Source of the DNA: Curtobacterium pusillum
GTDB lineage: Bacteria; Actinomycetota; Actinomycetes; Actinomycetales; Microbacteriaceae
Length of the DNA stretch: 64,000 bases
Reading direction: 5' to 3'
Assembly: GCA_002025645.1 (NCBI GenBank)
Contig: CP018783.1
Coordinates: 682,001-746,000 of the forward strand
The position numbers and the translations under genes were made by a program. Below are positions 42,366-52,939 of the stretch, one piece after another (positions within the stretch are counted from its first letter, which is position 1; each line of letters starts with the position of its first letter). Below the pieces are notes generated by a model, which saw only the letters and a program-made list of their open reading frames with translations, did not search any database and had not been told where the DNA came from.

Positions 42366-42941
42366 ATGGACGTCGAACACGCCACGGAACGACCGACCGC
42401 GGTCGATCGTCGCCTCAGGACGGCAGTCGCAGTGCTCGGTGCCGTCGCACTCCTCGCCGGTCTCGCCGCCCTCGTGCTGCCGCACGCCACGCTCACCGCA
42501 GTCGTCTGGGTGTTCGGCATCTACCTCGTCGTCGCGGGCGGGACGCTGCTCGTCCGGGCGTTCACCGGCCCCACGGCGTCGGCGTGGCGGCGGATCGGCT
42601 TCGTCCTGCTCGGTCTGCTCGTGCTCGCCGGCGGGGTCTTCGCGATCGTGCACCCGCCCGTCGGGCTGCGGTGGCTGACGCTCGCGATCGGCTTCGCGTG
42701 GCTCCTCGAGGGCATCACGCTGCTGTACGCACCGACCACGGGCAACCGGGCACTCGCCGTCGTCGGGGCGGTGCTGAGCTTCCTCAGCGGGCTCCTCCTC
42801 ATCAACCTGCCGTACCTCGGCGCGGTCTTCGCCGTCGCCGCCGTGAGCAGCGTGCTCATCGTCTCCGGCATCGTCCAGCTCGTCGTCGCGATCACGTGGA
42901 CGCGCACGGACGACCGAGCAGCCGCCGTGGAGTCCCGATGA
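42366..42941 (+). CDS. HdeD-like (DUF308) membrane protein
   Basis: A 191-residue paralogue of the divergent neighbour, again with six helices (AVLGAVALLAGLAALVLPHA, VVWVFGIYLVVAGGTLLVRA, FVLLGLLVLAGGVFAIVHPP) and the matching HPP-G-L turn. Start may be ATG 42366 or GTG 42357; AGGGAAGG lies at 42346-42353. It is translationally coupled (ATGA) to the antiporter gene, which ties HdeD-like proteins to the arginine deiminase module here. The 177-bp gap upstream includes TTTTGGGTGTAGG, an AT-richer promoter-like stretch. Confidence 0.82.
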   Translation: MDVEHATERPTAVDRRLRTAVAVLGAVALLAGLAALVLPHATLTAVVWVFGIYLVVAGGTLLVRAFTGPTASAWRRIGFVLLGLLVLAGGVFAIVHPPVGLRWLTLAIGFAWLLEGITLLYAPTTGNRALAVVGAVLSFLSGLLLINLPYLGAVFAVAAVSSVLIVSGIVQLVVAITWTRTDDRAAAVESR

Positions 42942-44425
42942 CCGTCGAGGAGACGAAAGCCGACCCGGCCACCGAGGGTGACCGGTCGCTCTCGGTCGTG
43001 GCCCTCGCCGCCATGGTGGTCGGCTCGATGGTCGGCGCCGGTGTGTTCTCCCTCCCCCGGAACTTCGCCAGCGGCGCCGGGGTCCTCGCCACGGTCATCG
43101 CCTGGATCGTCGCCGGCGTCGGGATGCTGATGCTCGTCTTCGTGTTCCAGGCCCTGGCGACGCACCGGCCGGACCTCGACGCGGGCATCTTCGCCTACGC
43201 CAAGGCGGGCTTCGGGAACTACATCGGGTTCTTCTCGGCCTTCGGGTACTGGGCGAGCGCCTGCGTGGGGAACGTCACGTACTGGGTGCTCATCGGTTCG
43301 ACGCTCGGCTCGGTGCTGCCGGCGTTCGGCGAGGGCGACACGCTGCTCTCGGTGCTCGTCACGTCGGTGATGCTCTGGGCGTTCCACCTCTTCGTCCTGC
43401 GCGGCACCCGGAACGCGGCCGCACTCAACACCATCGTGACGATCGCGAAGCTCCTCCCGATCCTGATGTTCCTCATCGTGGCCGCCGTCGTGGGGACGCA
43501 CTGGGAGACCTTCCGGCTGAACCTGTGGGGCGGAGCCGAACCGAGCGTCGGGGAGCTCTTCTCGCAGGTCCGCTCGACGATGCTCATCACGGTGTTCGTG
43601 TTCCTCGGCGTCGAGGGGGCGACGGTGTACTCCCGGTACGCCCGCCGTCGCGAGGACATCGGCCGGGCCACCGTCACCGGGTTCCTCGGGGTCCTCGCCG
43701 TGTTCGCGCTCGTGACCCTCGTGTCGTTCGCAGCGCTGCCGGCCGCCGAGCTCCGTGGCCTCCGCCAGCCCTCGATGGCCGGCGTGTTCGGCGAGGTGGT
43801 CGGCACGTGGGGCGCGGTCCTGATCAACGTCGGACTCGTCGTCTCCGTGCTCGGCGCCTACCTCGCGTGGACCCTGATGTCGAGCGAGGTGCTGTTCCAG
43901 GCCGCCCGACAGGAGGACGCACCACGGTTCCTCACCCGGGTGAACCGGCACGGGACGCCGTGGATGGCGCTGCTGTTCACGAGCGGGCTCATCCAGGTGT
44001 TCCTCGTCATCACGATGTTCTCCGACGACGCGCTGACGTCGATGCTCGAGCTCTGCAGCTCGTTGTCGCTCATCCCGTACTTCCTCACCGCCCTCTACGC
44101 GGTCCAGTTCGGGATCCCGAGGTGGTCGCGGGGCGCGCACGGCGGCGTCGAACCACCGGGTGCCGACGGCGGGCTCTCGCGCGGGCAACTCGTCGCGGCG
44201 TTCGTCGCGGTCGCCTACACCGTGTTCCTCGTGATCGCGGCCGGCCCGCAGTACCTGCTGCTCTCGTTCCTCATCTACGCGCCCGCCACCGTCCTGTACG
44301 TCATCGCCCGGCGGGAACGGCAGTTGCGGGTGTTCACCGGACCGGAACTGGTCCTCTGCGTCGTCGCGGTCGCCGGTGCGGTCGCCGCCCTCGTCGGGCT
44401 CATCACGGGATTCATCACGCTCTAG
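42938..44425 (+). CDS. arcD: basic amino acid/polyamine antiporter (ArcD-like, APC family)
   Basis: A 495-residue transporter with about 12-13 helices. The first helix motif [24 protein letters not shown] is the APC signature, and the basic amino-acid antiporter branch is indicated by [42 protein letters not shown] and [19 protein letters not shown]. It would exchange arginine for ornithine or citrulline for the adjacent arginine deiminase. ATG 42938 overlaps the upstream stop. Its C-terminus ends in a 19-bp duplication that spans the stop codon. Confidence 0.9.
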   Translation: MTVEETKADPATEGDRSLSVVALAAMVVGSMVGAGVFSLPRNFASGAGVLATVIAWIVAGVGMLMLVFVFQALATHRPDLDAGIFAYAKAGFGNYIGFFSAFGYWASACVGNVTYWVLIGSTLGSVLPAFGEGDTLLSVLVTSVMLWAFHLFVLRGTRNAAALNTIVTIAKLLPILMFLIVAAVVGTHWETFRLNLWGGAEPSVGELFSQVRSTMLITVFVFLGVEGATVYSRYARRREDIGRATVTGFLGVLAVFALVTLVSFAALPAAELRGLRQPSMAGVFGEVVGTWGAVLINVGLVVSVLGAYLAWTLMSSEVLFQAARQEDAPRFLTRVNRHGTPWMALLFTSGLIQVFLVITMFSDDALTSMLELCSSLSLIPYFLTALYAVQFGIPRWSRGAHGGVEPPGADGGLSRGQLVAAFVAVAYTVFLVIAAGPQYLLLSFLIYAPATVLYVIARRERQLRVFTGPELVLCVVAVAGAVAALVGLITGFITL

Positions 44426-44448
44426 TCACCACGGGATTCATCACGCTC
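44404..44448. repeat. 19-bp direct repeat across the arcD stop
   Basis: CACGGGATTCATCACGCTC is present at 44404-44422 and again at 44430-44448, separated by TAGTCAC. The first copy encodes the last residues (TGFITL) and the second lies in the 35-bp gap before arcA. It looks like a recent 26-bp tandem duplication. Confidence 0.75.
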
Positions 44449-44460
44449 CAGGAGGACAGC

Positions 44461-45731
44461 ATGGTCAGCGAAACGACGCGTAGCGGGACGTCGGTGTCGG
44501 CGCCGGGGTTCGGCGCGCACTCGGAGGTCGGGAAGCTCCGGAAGGTGCTCGTCTGCGAACCCGGACTCGCCCACCGGCGGCTGACCCCGAGCAACAACGA
44601 CGCACTGCTCTTCGACGACGTCCTCTGGGTCGAGAACGCGCAGGAGGACCACCGCGCCTTCGTCGCGAGTCTGCGGGCCCGGGACGTCGAGGTGCACGAA
44701 CTGCACCAGGTGCTCGCCGAGACCCTCGCCGTGCCGGGAGCCCGCGACTGGCTGCTCTCCCGGAAGATCACGCCGAACGAGGTCGGGCCGCTCCTCGTCG
44801 ACGCGACGCTCGACCACCTCGACGCCCTGTCGGATCGCGACCTCGCCGACGTCCTGATCGGCGGCCTCAACGTCGAGGACCTCGATCCCGGGCAGCGACC
44901 GGACCTCCTCCGCCTGCACGGGAACGCCTCGGCCGCCGACTACCTGATGCCCCCGCTGCCGAACATGCTCTACACGCGCGACACCACCTGCTGGATCGGC
45001 GACGTGTTCACGCTCAACCCGCTGTACTGGCCCGCCCGGCACGACGAGACCCTGCTCATGAAGGCCGTGTACTCCTTCCACCCGGCGTTCACGCCCGCCC
45101 TCGACCAGCTGGCGTGGGGCGACCCCGAGCAGGACTGGGGGCTCGCGACGATCGAGGGTGGCGACGTCCTGCCCGTCGGTGGCGGCGTCGTGCTGATCGG
45201 GATGAGCGAGCGCACCTCGCGGCAGGCGATCACCCAGGTCGCGACGGCACTGTTCGCCCGCGGCGCCGCAGAGCGCGTCATCGTCGCGGGGATGCCCAGA
45301 CTCCGTGCTGCGATGCACCTCGACACCGTGCTGACCTTCGCCGACCGCGACGTCGTCACCGTGTACCGATCGATCGTCGACCACATCCACCCGTTCACCC
45401 TGCGTCCGGGCCCGGACGGCACCGTCGAGGTGACCGACGAGACCCGTCCGTTCCTCGACGTCGTGTCGGACGCCCTCGGGCTCGACGGGCTGCGGATCGT
45501 CGACACGGGCGGCGACGAGTACGCAGCGGAACGCCAGCAGTGGGACAGCGCGAACAACGTCGTCGCGGTGGAACCCGGTGTCGTCTACGCGTACGACCGG
45601 AACACGCTCACCAACGACCTGCTCGGCGCCGCGGGCATCGAGGTGCTCACGATCCGCGGGGCCGAGCTCGGCCGGGGGCGCGGCGGCGGGCACTGCATGA
45701 CCTGTCCGCTGCTCCGCGACCCACTGCCGGC

Positions 45732-45735
<4 letters not shown>
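44461..45735 (+). CDS. arcA: arginine deiminase
   Basis: A 424-residue enzyme converting arginine to citrulline and ammonia. Guanidino-modifying motifs are present: the substrate loop [20 protein letters not shown], the acid/base region [33 protein letters not shown] with catalytic His, and nucleophile Cys412 in [16 protein letters not shown] lies 5 nt before the ATG. The usual partners arcB (ornithine carbamoyltransferase) and arcC (carbamate kinase) are not adjacent. The local module would therefore yield ammonia for acid tolerance, and ATP only if those genes lie elsewhere. The stop overlaps the protease start. Confidence 0.95.
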
Positions 45736-46901
<1,166 letters not shown>

Positions 46902-46934
46902 CAGCACCACCACGACGACGGAACGGACAGACAC

Positions 46935-47837
46935 ATGAGCACCGAGACAACGACCGCCCCCACGATCGACCGGATCGTCGTCGGCTTCGACGGGTCGGAG
47001 CAGTCGACCGCCGCCCTCGAGCGGACCCTGACCCTCGCCGAGGGCGTGGGGGCCCCAGTCGACGTGGTGACGTCCTGGCGATGGCCGCTGACGTGGAGCA
47101 CCCTGCCCGTCGCCAACACCTGGTCGCCGCTGCACGACGCCGAGGAGATCCGACAGCACGCGGTCGAGGTGATCGAGCGGCACGGGTCCCACACCGTCGA
47201 CGTCACCACGCGCGCGGTCGAGGGCGGCGCGACGGAGGTCCTGCTCGCCGCAGCGGCGGACGCGGACCTGCTCGTCGTGGGCAGTCGTGGCCGGGGCGGG
47301 TTCCGCGGGCTGCTCCTCGGGTCGGTCAGCGCGGCGTGCGTCCAGCACGCCACCTGCCCCGTCCTCGTGCACCGAGGAGAGGACACGACCACGCCGGAGA
47401 CCACGACGCAGCACGGCCCCGGCACGATCGTCGTCGGCGTCGACGGCTCCCCCGAGTCCGGCCGTGCCCTCCGCTTCGCGGTGCTGCTCGCGAGGAAGCT
47501 CGGACACGACGTCCGGACGATCACCACCTGGCAGTGGCCCGAGGCACTCAACCGCGACGAGCCGCCCTTCGACCACTGGTCCCCGGAGCAGGACGCGCTC
47601 TCGACCGCATCGTCGGCGCTCGACGCGGCCGAGGACCTCATCGACGACGACGTGCAGGTCCGCTCCGAACTGGTCGAGGGCCCGGCCGCCGCGGTCCTGC
47701 TCGAGGCGAGCCGGGACGCCACGCTCCTCGTGCTCGGCAGCCGCGGCCTCGGTGGGTTCCGCGGGCTCCTCGTCGGCTCCGTCGGACAGGAGTGCGCGCA
47801 GCACGCATCGTGCCCGGTCGTGATCCACCGGTCCTGA
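46935..47837 (+). CDS. tandem universal stress protein
   Basis: 300 residues made of two Usp domains. Each begins with a strand RIVVGFDGSE / TIVVGVDGSP and ends with the nucleotide-binding G-x2-G-x9-G block (GSRGRGGFRGLLLGSVSAAC and GSRGLGGFRGLLVGSVGQEC) followed by H-A-x-C-P-V. The motif indicates ATP-binding type. Between the domains is a short linker around HRGEDTTTPETTTQHG. It is the last gene after HdeD-like, antiporter, deiminase and protease genes, consistent with a combined low-oxygen/acid stress unit. Confidence 0.93.
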   Translation: MSTETTTAPTIDRIVVGFDGSEQSTAALERTLTLAEGVGAPVDVVTSWRWPLTWSTLPVANTWSPLHDAEEIRQHAVEVIERHGSHTVDVTTRAVEGGATEVLLAAAADADLLVVGSRGRGGFRGLLLGSVSAACVQHATCPVLVHRGEDTTTPETTTQHGPGTIVVGVDGSPESGRALRFAVLLARKLGHDVRTITTWQWPEALNRDEPPFDHWSPEQDALSTASSALDAAEDLIDDDVQVRSELVEGPAAAVLLEASRDATLLVLGSRGLGGFRGLLVGSVGQECAQHASCPVVIHRS

Positions 47838-47868
47838 CGGGCACGGCACCGCCCGCTAGGTTGGCCGG

Positions 47869-48639
47869 GTGACGACGATCGACCTGAACAGCGACCTCGG
47901 TGAGGGCTTCGGCGCCTGGAGCATGGGCGACGACCAGGCGATGCTCGACGTGGTCTCGTCGGCCAACATAGCGTGCGGGTTCCATGCCGGCGACCCGGTG
48001 ATCATGCTCGACACCGCCCGCGCCGCCACCGCACGCGGGGTGTCCGTCGGCGCGCACGTGGCCTACCGCGACCTCGCCGGCTTCGGCCGCCGCGCGGTGC
48101 AGGTCACACCGGACGAGCTGTACGCCGACGTCGTCCACCAGGTCGGTGCCCTCGTCGCCACCGCACGCGTGGCCGGCACCTCGGTCACCTACGTCAAGCC
48201 GCACGGTGCCCTCTACAACACGGCCTGCGCGGACCCGGTGCAGGCCGAGGCGGTGACGCGGGCGGTCGCCGACGTCGACCCGACCCTGGCCGTGCTCGCC
48301 CTGCCCGACTCCGAGCTCCTGCGCGCGGCCACCGGCCACGGGCTCCGCGCCGTCAGCGAGGCGTTCGCCGACCGCGCGTACGAACCGGACGGCTCCCTCG
48401 TGTCGCGCAGCCGTCCGGGGGCGGTGCTCCACGACCCCGACGCAGTCGCCGCGCGCGTGCTCCGCATGGTGACCGAGGGGGTGGCGACGGCCGTGGACGG
48501 ATCGGACGTCCCGGTCCACGCCGACTCGGTCTGCGTGCACGGGGACTCCCCCGGTGCGGTCGCGATGGCGCTGGCGATCCGCGACCTGCTGACGGCGCAC
48601 GGCGTCACGATCGCGCCGTTCACGCGGTCCTCGCCGTGA
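47869..48639 (+). CDS. pxpA: 5-oxoprolinase subunit A (LamB/YcsF family)
   Basis: A 256-residue subunit of the prokaryotic ATP-dependent 5-oxoprolinase, which opens pyroglutamate to glutamate. Family motifs: DLNSDLGEGFGAWSMGDD at the N-terminus, ANIACGFHAGDPVIM, YVKPHGALYN and AEAFADRAYEPDG-like SEAFADRAYEPDGSLVSR. The GTG start follows TAGGTT by 6 nt, a leaderless layout that marks the operon promoter. Stop overlaps pxpB as GTGA. Confidence 0.95.
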   Translation: MTTIDLNSDLGEGFGAWSMGDDQAMLDVVSSANIACGFHAGDPVIMLDTARAATARGVSVGAHVAYRDLAGFGRRAVQVTPDELYADVVHQVGALVATARVAGTSVTYVKPHGALYNTACADPVQAEAVTRAVADVDPTLAVLALPDSELLRAATGHGLRAVSEAFADRAYEPDGSLVSRSRPGAVLHDPDAVAARVLRMVTEGVATAVDGSDVPVHADSVCVHGDSPGAVAMALAIRDLLTAHGVTIAPFTRSSP

Positions 48640-49262
48640 TCCGAGACGTCCGGCCGGCGGGCACGCGTGCGTTGCTCGTCACCTTCGACTCGCTCGCCGA
48701 CGTCGTCGCCTTCCACGGCGGACTCGACCGGGCCGCGCTGCCGGGCGTGGCCGAGGTCGTCTCCGGCGCGCGCACGCTGCTGGTCCGGTTCGATCCCGGT
48801 CGCACCGACGCCGGACGTCTGCGTACCCGCCTCGACGACGTCGTCCCCGTCCCCGCGAGCGGTCACACCGACGACGACCCGGTCGTCATCCCCGTCACCT
48901 ACGACGGCGAGGACCTCGACGCCGTCGCCGCCACCACCGGCATGACCACCGACGAGCTCGTCGCGTGGCACACCGGCCAGGTCTGGACGAGCGCGTTCTG
49001 CGGCTTCGCACCCGGCTTCAGCTACCTCACCGGCACGGCGCCGTCGCTCGACCTGCCGCGTCGGGCAACGTCCCGCACGGCCGTCCCCAGCGGGAGCGTC
49101 GCCCTGGCCGGCGAGTTCAGCGCCGTCTACCCGCGAACCTCGCCCGGTGGGTGGCAGCTCATCGGCCGGACGTCCGTCCCGATGTGGTCGCTCGACCGCG
49201 ACCCGCCCGCACTCGCCCCCGCGGGCGCCCGCCTCCGCTTCGTCGCGGCGGCTCGCGCATGA
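48636..49262 (+). CDS. pxpB: 5-oxoprolinase subunit B (allophanate hydrolase subunit 1 family)
   Basis: This 208-residue KipI/PxpB-type subunit includes IPVTYDGEDLDAVAATTGMT, then WTSAFCGFAPGFSYLTGTAP, VPSGSVALAGEFSAVYPRTSP and GGWQLIGRT, the family's conserved C-terminal block. It works with PxpC as the kinase/hydrolase half of the oxoprolinase. GTG 48636 and its own stop both overlap neighbours by 4 bp, ensuring balanced subunit synthesis. Confidence 0.94.
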   Translation: MIRDVRPAGTRALLVTFDSLADVVAFHGGLDRAALPGVAEVVSGARTLLVRFDPGRTDAGRLRTRLDDVVPVPASGHTDDDPVVIPVTYDGEDLDAVAATTGMTTDELVAWHTGQVWTSAFCGFAPGFSYLTGTAPSLDLPRRATSRTAVPSGSVALAGEFSAVYPRTSPGGWQLIGRTSVPMWSLDRDPPALAPAGARLRFVAAARA

Positions 49263-50146
49263 GCGCCCTCACGGTCCTGCAGGTCGGTCCCGGCACGTCC
49301 ACGCAGGACCTGGGACGCCCCGGGTTCAGCGACACCGGCCTCGGTGCGGCCGGCGCCGCCGACCGGGGATCCGCGGCACTCGCCAACCGTCTGGTGGGCA
49401 ACCGTCCCGACGCGGCCGTTCTGGAGGCACTGCTCGGCTCCGTCACGCTCCGCACCGACGCGCACGTGGTCGCCGCCACCACCGGCGCCCCCTGTCCGGT
49501 CGAGGTCGCGTCCGCCGACGGCCGGGTCCGCGGCGCCGCCGCGTACGAGGTCCTGCAGCTCGCCCCTGGCGACGTCCTGCGGCTCGGTGTGCCGACGAGC
49601 GGGCTCCGGGCGTACCTCGCCGTGCGTGGTGGTCTCGCCGTCGACCCTGTGCTCGGCAGTCGTTCGTGGGACTCGCTCGCCCAGCTCGGCCCCGCACCGG
49701 TGCGCATCGGCGACGTCCTGCCGATCGGGGACGCCGCCGAGGGCTGGCCGAACGTCGACGCCGTTCCGCCGCCGGCCGTGACGGCCACCGTGCTCGACGT
49801 CCTGCCCGGCCCGCGTGACGACTGGTTCACCCCGGACTGGCGGGACGTCCTCACCGGCCAGGTCCACCACGTCACTCCGGACAGCGACCGTGTCGGCGTC
49901 CGGACGACGGCCGACCGGCCGCTGACCCGTGCGATCACCCGGGAACTGCCGAGCGAGGGCGTCGAGACGGGCTCGCTCCAGGTCCCGCCGGACGGGCACC
50001 CGGTCCTGTTCCTCGCCGACCACCCGGTCACGGGCGGCTACCCGGTCGTCGGCGTGCTCACCCCGGCCTCGGTCGACCGCGCCGCCCAGCTCCGCCCCGG
50101 CGACGCGGTCCGGTTCCGCCTCGTCCGCGGCGCTCAGCCGGCGTAG
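49259..50146 (+). CDS. pxpC: 5-oxoprolinase subunit C (allophanate hydrolase subunit 2 family)
   Basis: A 295-residue KipA/PxpC subunit. It starts LTVLQVGPGTSTQDLGRPGF and has GAADRGSAALANRLVGN, then RAYLAVRGGLAVDPVLGSRS, and SNRVG-like DSDRVGVRTTADRPLTR with EGVETGSLQVPPDGHPVLFLAD near the C-terminus. It is the last gene of pxpABC. Its 3' end overlaps the convergent membrane protein gene by 13 bp. Confidence 0.94.
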   Translation: MSALTVLQVGPGTSTQDLGRPGFSDTGLGAAGAADRGSAALANRLVGNRPDAAVLEALLGSVTLRTDAHVVAATTGAPCPVEVASADGRVRGAAAYEVLQLAPGDVLRLGVPTSGLRAYLAVRGGLAVDPVLGSRSWDSLAQLGPAPVRIGDVLPIGDAAEGWPNVDAVPPPAVTATVLDVLPGPRDDWFTPDWRDVLTGQVHHVTPDSDRVGVRTTADRPLTRAITRELPSEGVETGSLQVPPDGHPVLFLADHPVTGGYPVVGVLTPASVDRAAQLRPGDAVRFRLVRGAQPA

Positions 50147-50988
50147 CGAGGATCCGCGGCCGGGTCGTACCGCTGCGACCCCCAGGTGCCCTCGTCGGCA
50201 CCCGACGGCGCCGGGTGCTCTCCCTGCCACGCGGTGTCGACGGCGTCGAACTCCGACGCGATGCACCAGTCGAGCGCGTACTCGTCCGGTCCGCCGTACG
50301 TCACGAAGAGCGACGACGTGGGGATCCGTCCGAGCGACGCGCCCCGTGCGGTCATGCAGCCCTGGAACCGGTCGAAGGCAGCGAGGTACTCGCTCCGCGT
50401 GACGACCCCGTCGTCCATCGCCTGCTCCTGCGCCGCACTCGCCCCCGGCAGCGGTGGTGTCCGCAACCACCCGTACGACAGCGTCCAGCCGAGATCCCGG
50501 TCGGCGGAGATGCGGATCTCCCGGCCGGCGATCGCCTCCGCCGAGTAGGTGTCGGACGTGGTCGAGCCCGCCTCGCACGACGACGTCGACCAGACCACGC
50601 CGGAGCGCCGCTCCGTGAGCTCGCCGCCGGTACGGCACGTCGCGACCCAGGTGAAGGTGTCCGCCCCCGACGGTGCACGACCGACCGTGATCGTCTCGTT
50701 CGCCGAACCGACCCGACCGACCGGCGTCCCGACGACCTCCAGGTAGCTCGGTCCGGCCCCTCCGACGACGAGCGCCGCACGGTTCTGCGCCGTGATCGCC
50801 GCTGGGTCCGGGTTCGCCGCCGCCGTGATCGCGCCACCGGCAGCCGCGCCGCCGAGCACGCACACGACCGCACCGGCGATCGTGGGGAGCCGCCACCGAC
50901 GCCGTCGCCGTGGGGTGTGCGCCACCGTGTCGACCAGCAGGGCGCGGACCGCCGCATCGCGGTCGTGCGTGTTCGTGGGAGTGCTCAT
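50134..50988 (-). CDS. membrane-anchored protein coupled to ECF sigma factor
   Basis: A 284-residue protein: about 35 cytoplasmic residues (HDRDAAVRALLVDTVAHTPRR), one transmembrane helix (LPTIAGAVVCVLGGAAAGGAITA, about 34-56), then an outside domain of about 225 residues with several Cys and Trp. Its start overlaps the stop of the sigma-factor gene. By position it is a candidate anti-sigma factor or sensor, but the short cytoplasmic part lacks the H-x3-C-x2-C zinc anti-sigma motif. The extracytoplasmic domain matches no family I recognise. It might sense an envelope signal. Confidence 0.7.
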   Translation of the reverse strand: MSTPTNTHDRDAAVRALLVDTVAHTPRRRRRWRLPTIAGAVVCVLGGAAAGGAITAAANPDPAAITAQNRAALVVGGAGPSYLEVVGTPVGRVGSANETITVGRAPSGADTFTWVATCRTGGELTERRSGVVWSTSSCEAGSTTSDTYSAEAIAGREIRISADRDLGWTLSYGWLRTPPLPGASAAQEQAMDDGVVTRSEYLAAFDRFQGCMTARGASLGRIPTSSLFVTYGGPDEYALDWCIASEFDAVDTAWQGEHPAPSGADEGTWGSQRYDPAADPRYAG

Positions 50989-51554
50989 GATCGGACTCCG
51001 TTCCGGTCGACGGTGGACGTGCTGATGACGGGGGTCGTGAGGTGTGCGGCCAATCGCGCGCGAGCCCGGGAGAGCCTCGACTTGACGGTCCCCGGCGCGA
51101 TGCCGAGCGCGTCGGCGATCTCCCGTTCGCTGTAGCCCTCCAGGACCGACAGCGTGATGATCTCCTGGTCGTTCCGGCCGAGTCGCCGGAGCGCCCGCAC
51201 CGCGTCGCCGTCCTCGTCGCGCTCGGCGTGGTCGGGGACGTTCTCGGGCGGCGGCAACCGGTCGAGCGCTGCCCGGTAGCGCCGCGCGGCCCGGGTCTGG
51301 TTCCGTGCGACGTTGGTCGCCGTGACGAGCAGCCACGGCAGCAGCGAGCCGTCGACGAGCCGTACCCTCGCGCGGTTCCGCCACGTCTCGAGGAACACGA
51401 TCGCTACGGAGTCCGCAGCATCCGTGTCCGCCGGCACGAGACGCATGCAGTGCCGCTGCACCCGGTGACGGTGCCGGTCGAACACCCGACCGAACGCCTC
51501 ACCGTCCCCCTCGAGCGCCATCGCCCAGTCCCCGCTGTCCGGTTCGTCCCTCAT
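50985..51554 (-). CDS. ECF-type RNA polymerase sigma factor
   Basis: A 189-residue sigma-70 family protein with region 2 (FGRVFDRHRHRVQRHCMRLV, then SVAIVFLETWRNRARVR) and region 4 helix-turn-helix (LSVLEGYSEREIADALGIA then GTVKSRLSRARARLAAHL), and no region 3. It is of the SigE/RpoE-like actinobacterial kind encoded together with a membrane partner. The ATG at 51554 gives the expected N-terminus. It likely drives a small envelope- or stress-response regulon and its own operon; promoter targets are not identifiable here. Confidence 0.92.
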   Translation of the reverse strand: MRDEPDSGDWAMALEGDGEAFGRVFDRHRHRVQRHCMRLVPADTDAADSVAIVFLETWRNRARVRLVDGSLLPWLLVTATNVARNQTRAARRYRAALDRLPPPENVPDHAERDEDGDAVRALRRLGRNDQEIITLSVLEGYSEREIADALGIAPGTVKSRLSRARARLAAHLTTPVISTSTVDRNGVRS

Positions 51555-51600
51555 ACCCTGCAGTGTCCGCGCCGCCCCGATCGGTTCCACCGCCCGCACG

Positions 51601-52017
51601 TCACTCGAACATCTCGGCGAGGGCCGCGTGCGGGTCCCCCTGCACGACGTGCGCGGAGGCCGGTTCCGGCCAGTGCACGGTGCCGTCGTCCGACCAGCAC
51701 GGCACGACGTGGACGTGCAGGTGCCGCACGCTCTGCCCGGCATCCGCCCCGGACGCCTGGAGCAGCACCGTGCCCGTCGCGCCGAGCGCCCCGCGCATCG
51801 CACGGGCGACCCGCTGCGCCAGCGCGAACGTGGCGGCGAGCCCCACCGGCCCGGCCGTCAGCAGGTCGTCCGTGTGCTCCACCGGCACGACGAGCGTGTG
51901 TCCCGGCGCGAGCGCCGAGTCGGGAAGCGGCGCGAAGGCGACGGCGTGCTCCTCACGCTCGACCCACGTCGCGGGAGCGTCCCCGGCGATGATGCGGCAG
52001 AAGATGCACGGTTCCAT
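51601..52017 (-). CDS. HIT family nucleotide hydrolase
   Basis: A 138-residue histidine-triad protein of the HINT branch. The N-terminus MEPCIFCRIIAGDAPATWV has the C-x2-C pair, the middle has LAPGHTLVVPVEHTDDLL and the active site is RHLHVHVVP (H-x-H-x-H). The usual fourth His of a zinc site is not evident. Members hydrolyse purine phosphoramidates or related nucleotides. It is a single gene in the same orientation as the sigma-factor unit, with 46 bp between. Confidence 0.92.
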   Translation of the reverse strand: MEPCIFCRIIAGDAPATWVEREEHAVAFAPLPDSALAPGHTLVVPVEHTDDLLTAGPVGLAATFALAQRVARAMRGALGATGTVLLQASGADAGQSVRHLHVHVVPCWSDDGTVHWPEPASAHVVQGDPHAALAEMFE

Positions 52018-52053
52018 CCGGCCATTCTGCTGTCCTGGTGCGTGATGAAGGGG

Positions 52054-52869
52054 TCATCTGCCGGCGAAGTCGACGATGGCGGTCACGTGCGCCGTCGCGG
52101 TGAGCAGGCGCTGCCGCCATTCCTCCGGGTCGTCGTCGCGATGATCGATGTCGGCTCCGAAGTCGTCACGGGCGAGGAACCGGATGCCGTCTCCATCGAA
52201 CGAGCCCACGCTGCCTCCCCGAGCGCGGACGAGCATCGGCCAGGTGACGTCGCTCGTGATCTGCGTGTCAGCGCTGTGGTCGATGATCATCTGGGCGGTG
52301 TCACGGGTCATCACACGCATGGCGATCATGAGGTCCCACCGAAGGTCGAGACCGTTCGCCAGCCCGTAGACGGTGTTGACCACTTCCTCGGTCCGGCGGA
52401 GTCGCTCTGGTGCCGCTGCCATCGCGGCCGGGGAGCGGCCGACGACGAGCAGGTCGTGGCCGCGCAGCCCCAAGCAACGTTCCACTTCGTCCGGTGTGCT
52501 CGTCAGCCAGCGCAGGACGTGGTCGAGGTCGGAGTAGAAGAGCCGGGCGCAGTCGGACCCCATCCCGAGGACGAGGGCATCGCGCCGAGCCGTGCCTATG
52601 CCGACTGAGCCGGCGCGGTGCGCACCGATGAACGTCCGCATGCCCAGCGCACGCAAGGCCTGCAGGGTGGTCGGGTGCGTTTCGGAGGTGACGTTCACGG
52701 CCACGGCTCCGAACACATCCCCGAGGACAGCACCAGCCTCCTCAATCCCGGCCGCGAAACGTCCGAGCGGATCGTGACAGGTCGCCGCGAGGCACACCGC
52801 GTCCGAACGACGCCTCGTGGCACCGCCGGTGGGTGAGCCGGGTACGGTCGGGTCGTCGATGGCAGCCAC
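52054..52869 (-). CDS. hypothetical protein (271 aa)
   Basis: A 271-residue soluble protein of no family I can name with confidence. Features: VCLAATCHDPLGRFAAGIEEAG, GMRTFIGAHRAGSVGIGTARR, an acidic YSDLDHVLRWLTSTPDEVER segment (a D-x-D-like pair) and ITSDVTWPMLVRARGGSVGSFDGDG near the C-terminus. This loosely recalls nucleotide-sugar transferase folds, but the resemblance is weak. The GTG start has TAGGGT (52876-52881 in reverse) 6 nt upstream, supporting it as a genuine leaderless gene. By eye the region seems slightly less GC-rich than its neighbours, so horizontal acquisition is possible. Confidence 0.7.
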   Translation of the reverse strand: MAAIDDPTVPGSPTGGATRRRSDAVCLAATCHDPLGRFAAGIEEAGAVLGDVFGAVAVNVTSETHPTTLQALRALGMRTFIGAHRAGSVGIGTARRDALVLGMGSDCARLFYSDLDHVLRWLTSTPDEVERCLGLRGHDLLVVGRSPAAMAAAPERLRRTEEVVNTVYGLANGLDLRWDLMIAMRVMTRDTAQMIIDHSADTQITSDVTWPMLVRARGGSVGSFDGDGIRFLARDDFGADIDHRDDDPEEWRQRLLTATAHVTAIVDFAGR

Positions 52870-52939
52870 GTCCCGACCCTACGTCGCCGACCCGCCAGAG
52901 GCGTTCGTTCCGCGGTCGGAGTGATGGGACGATTGCTGC

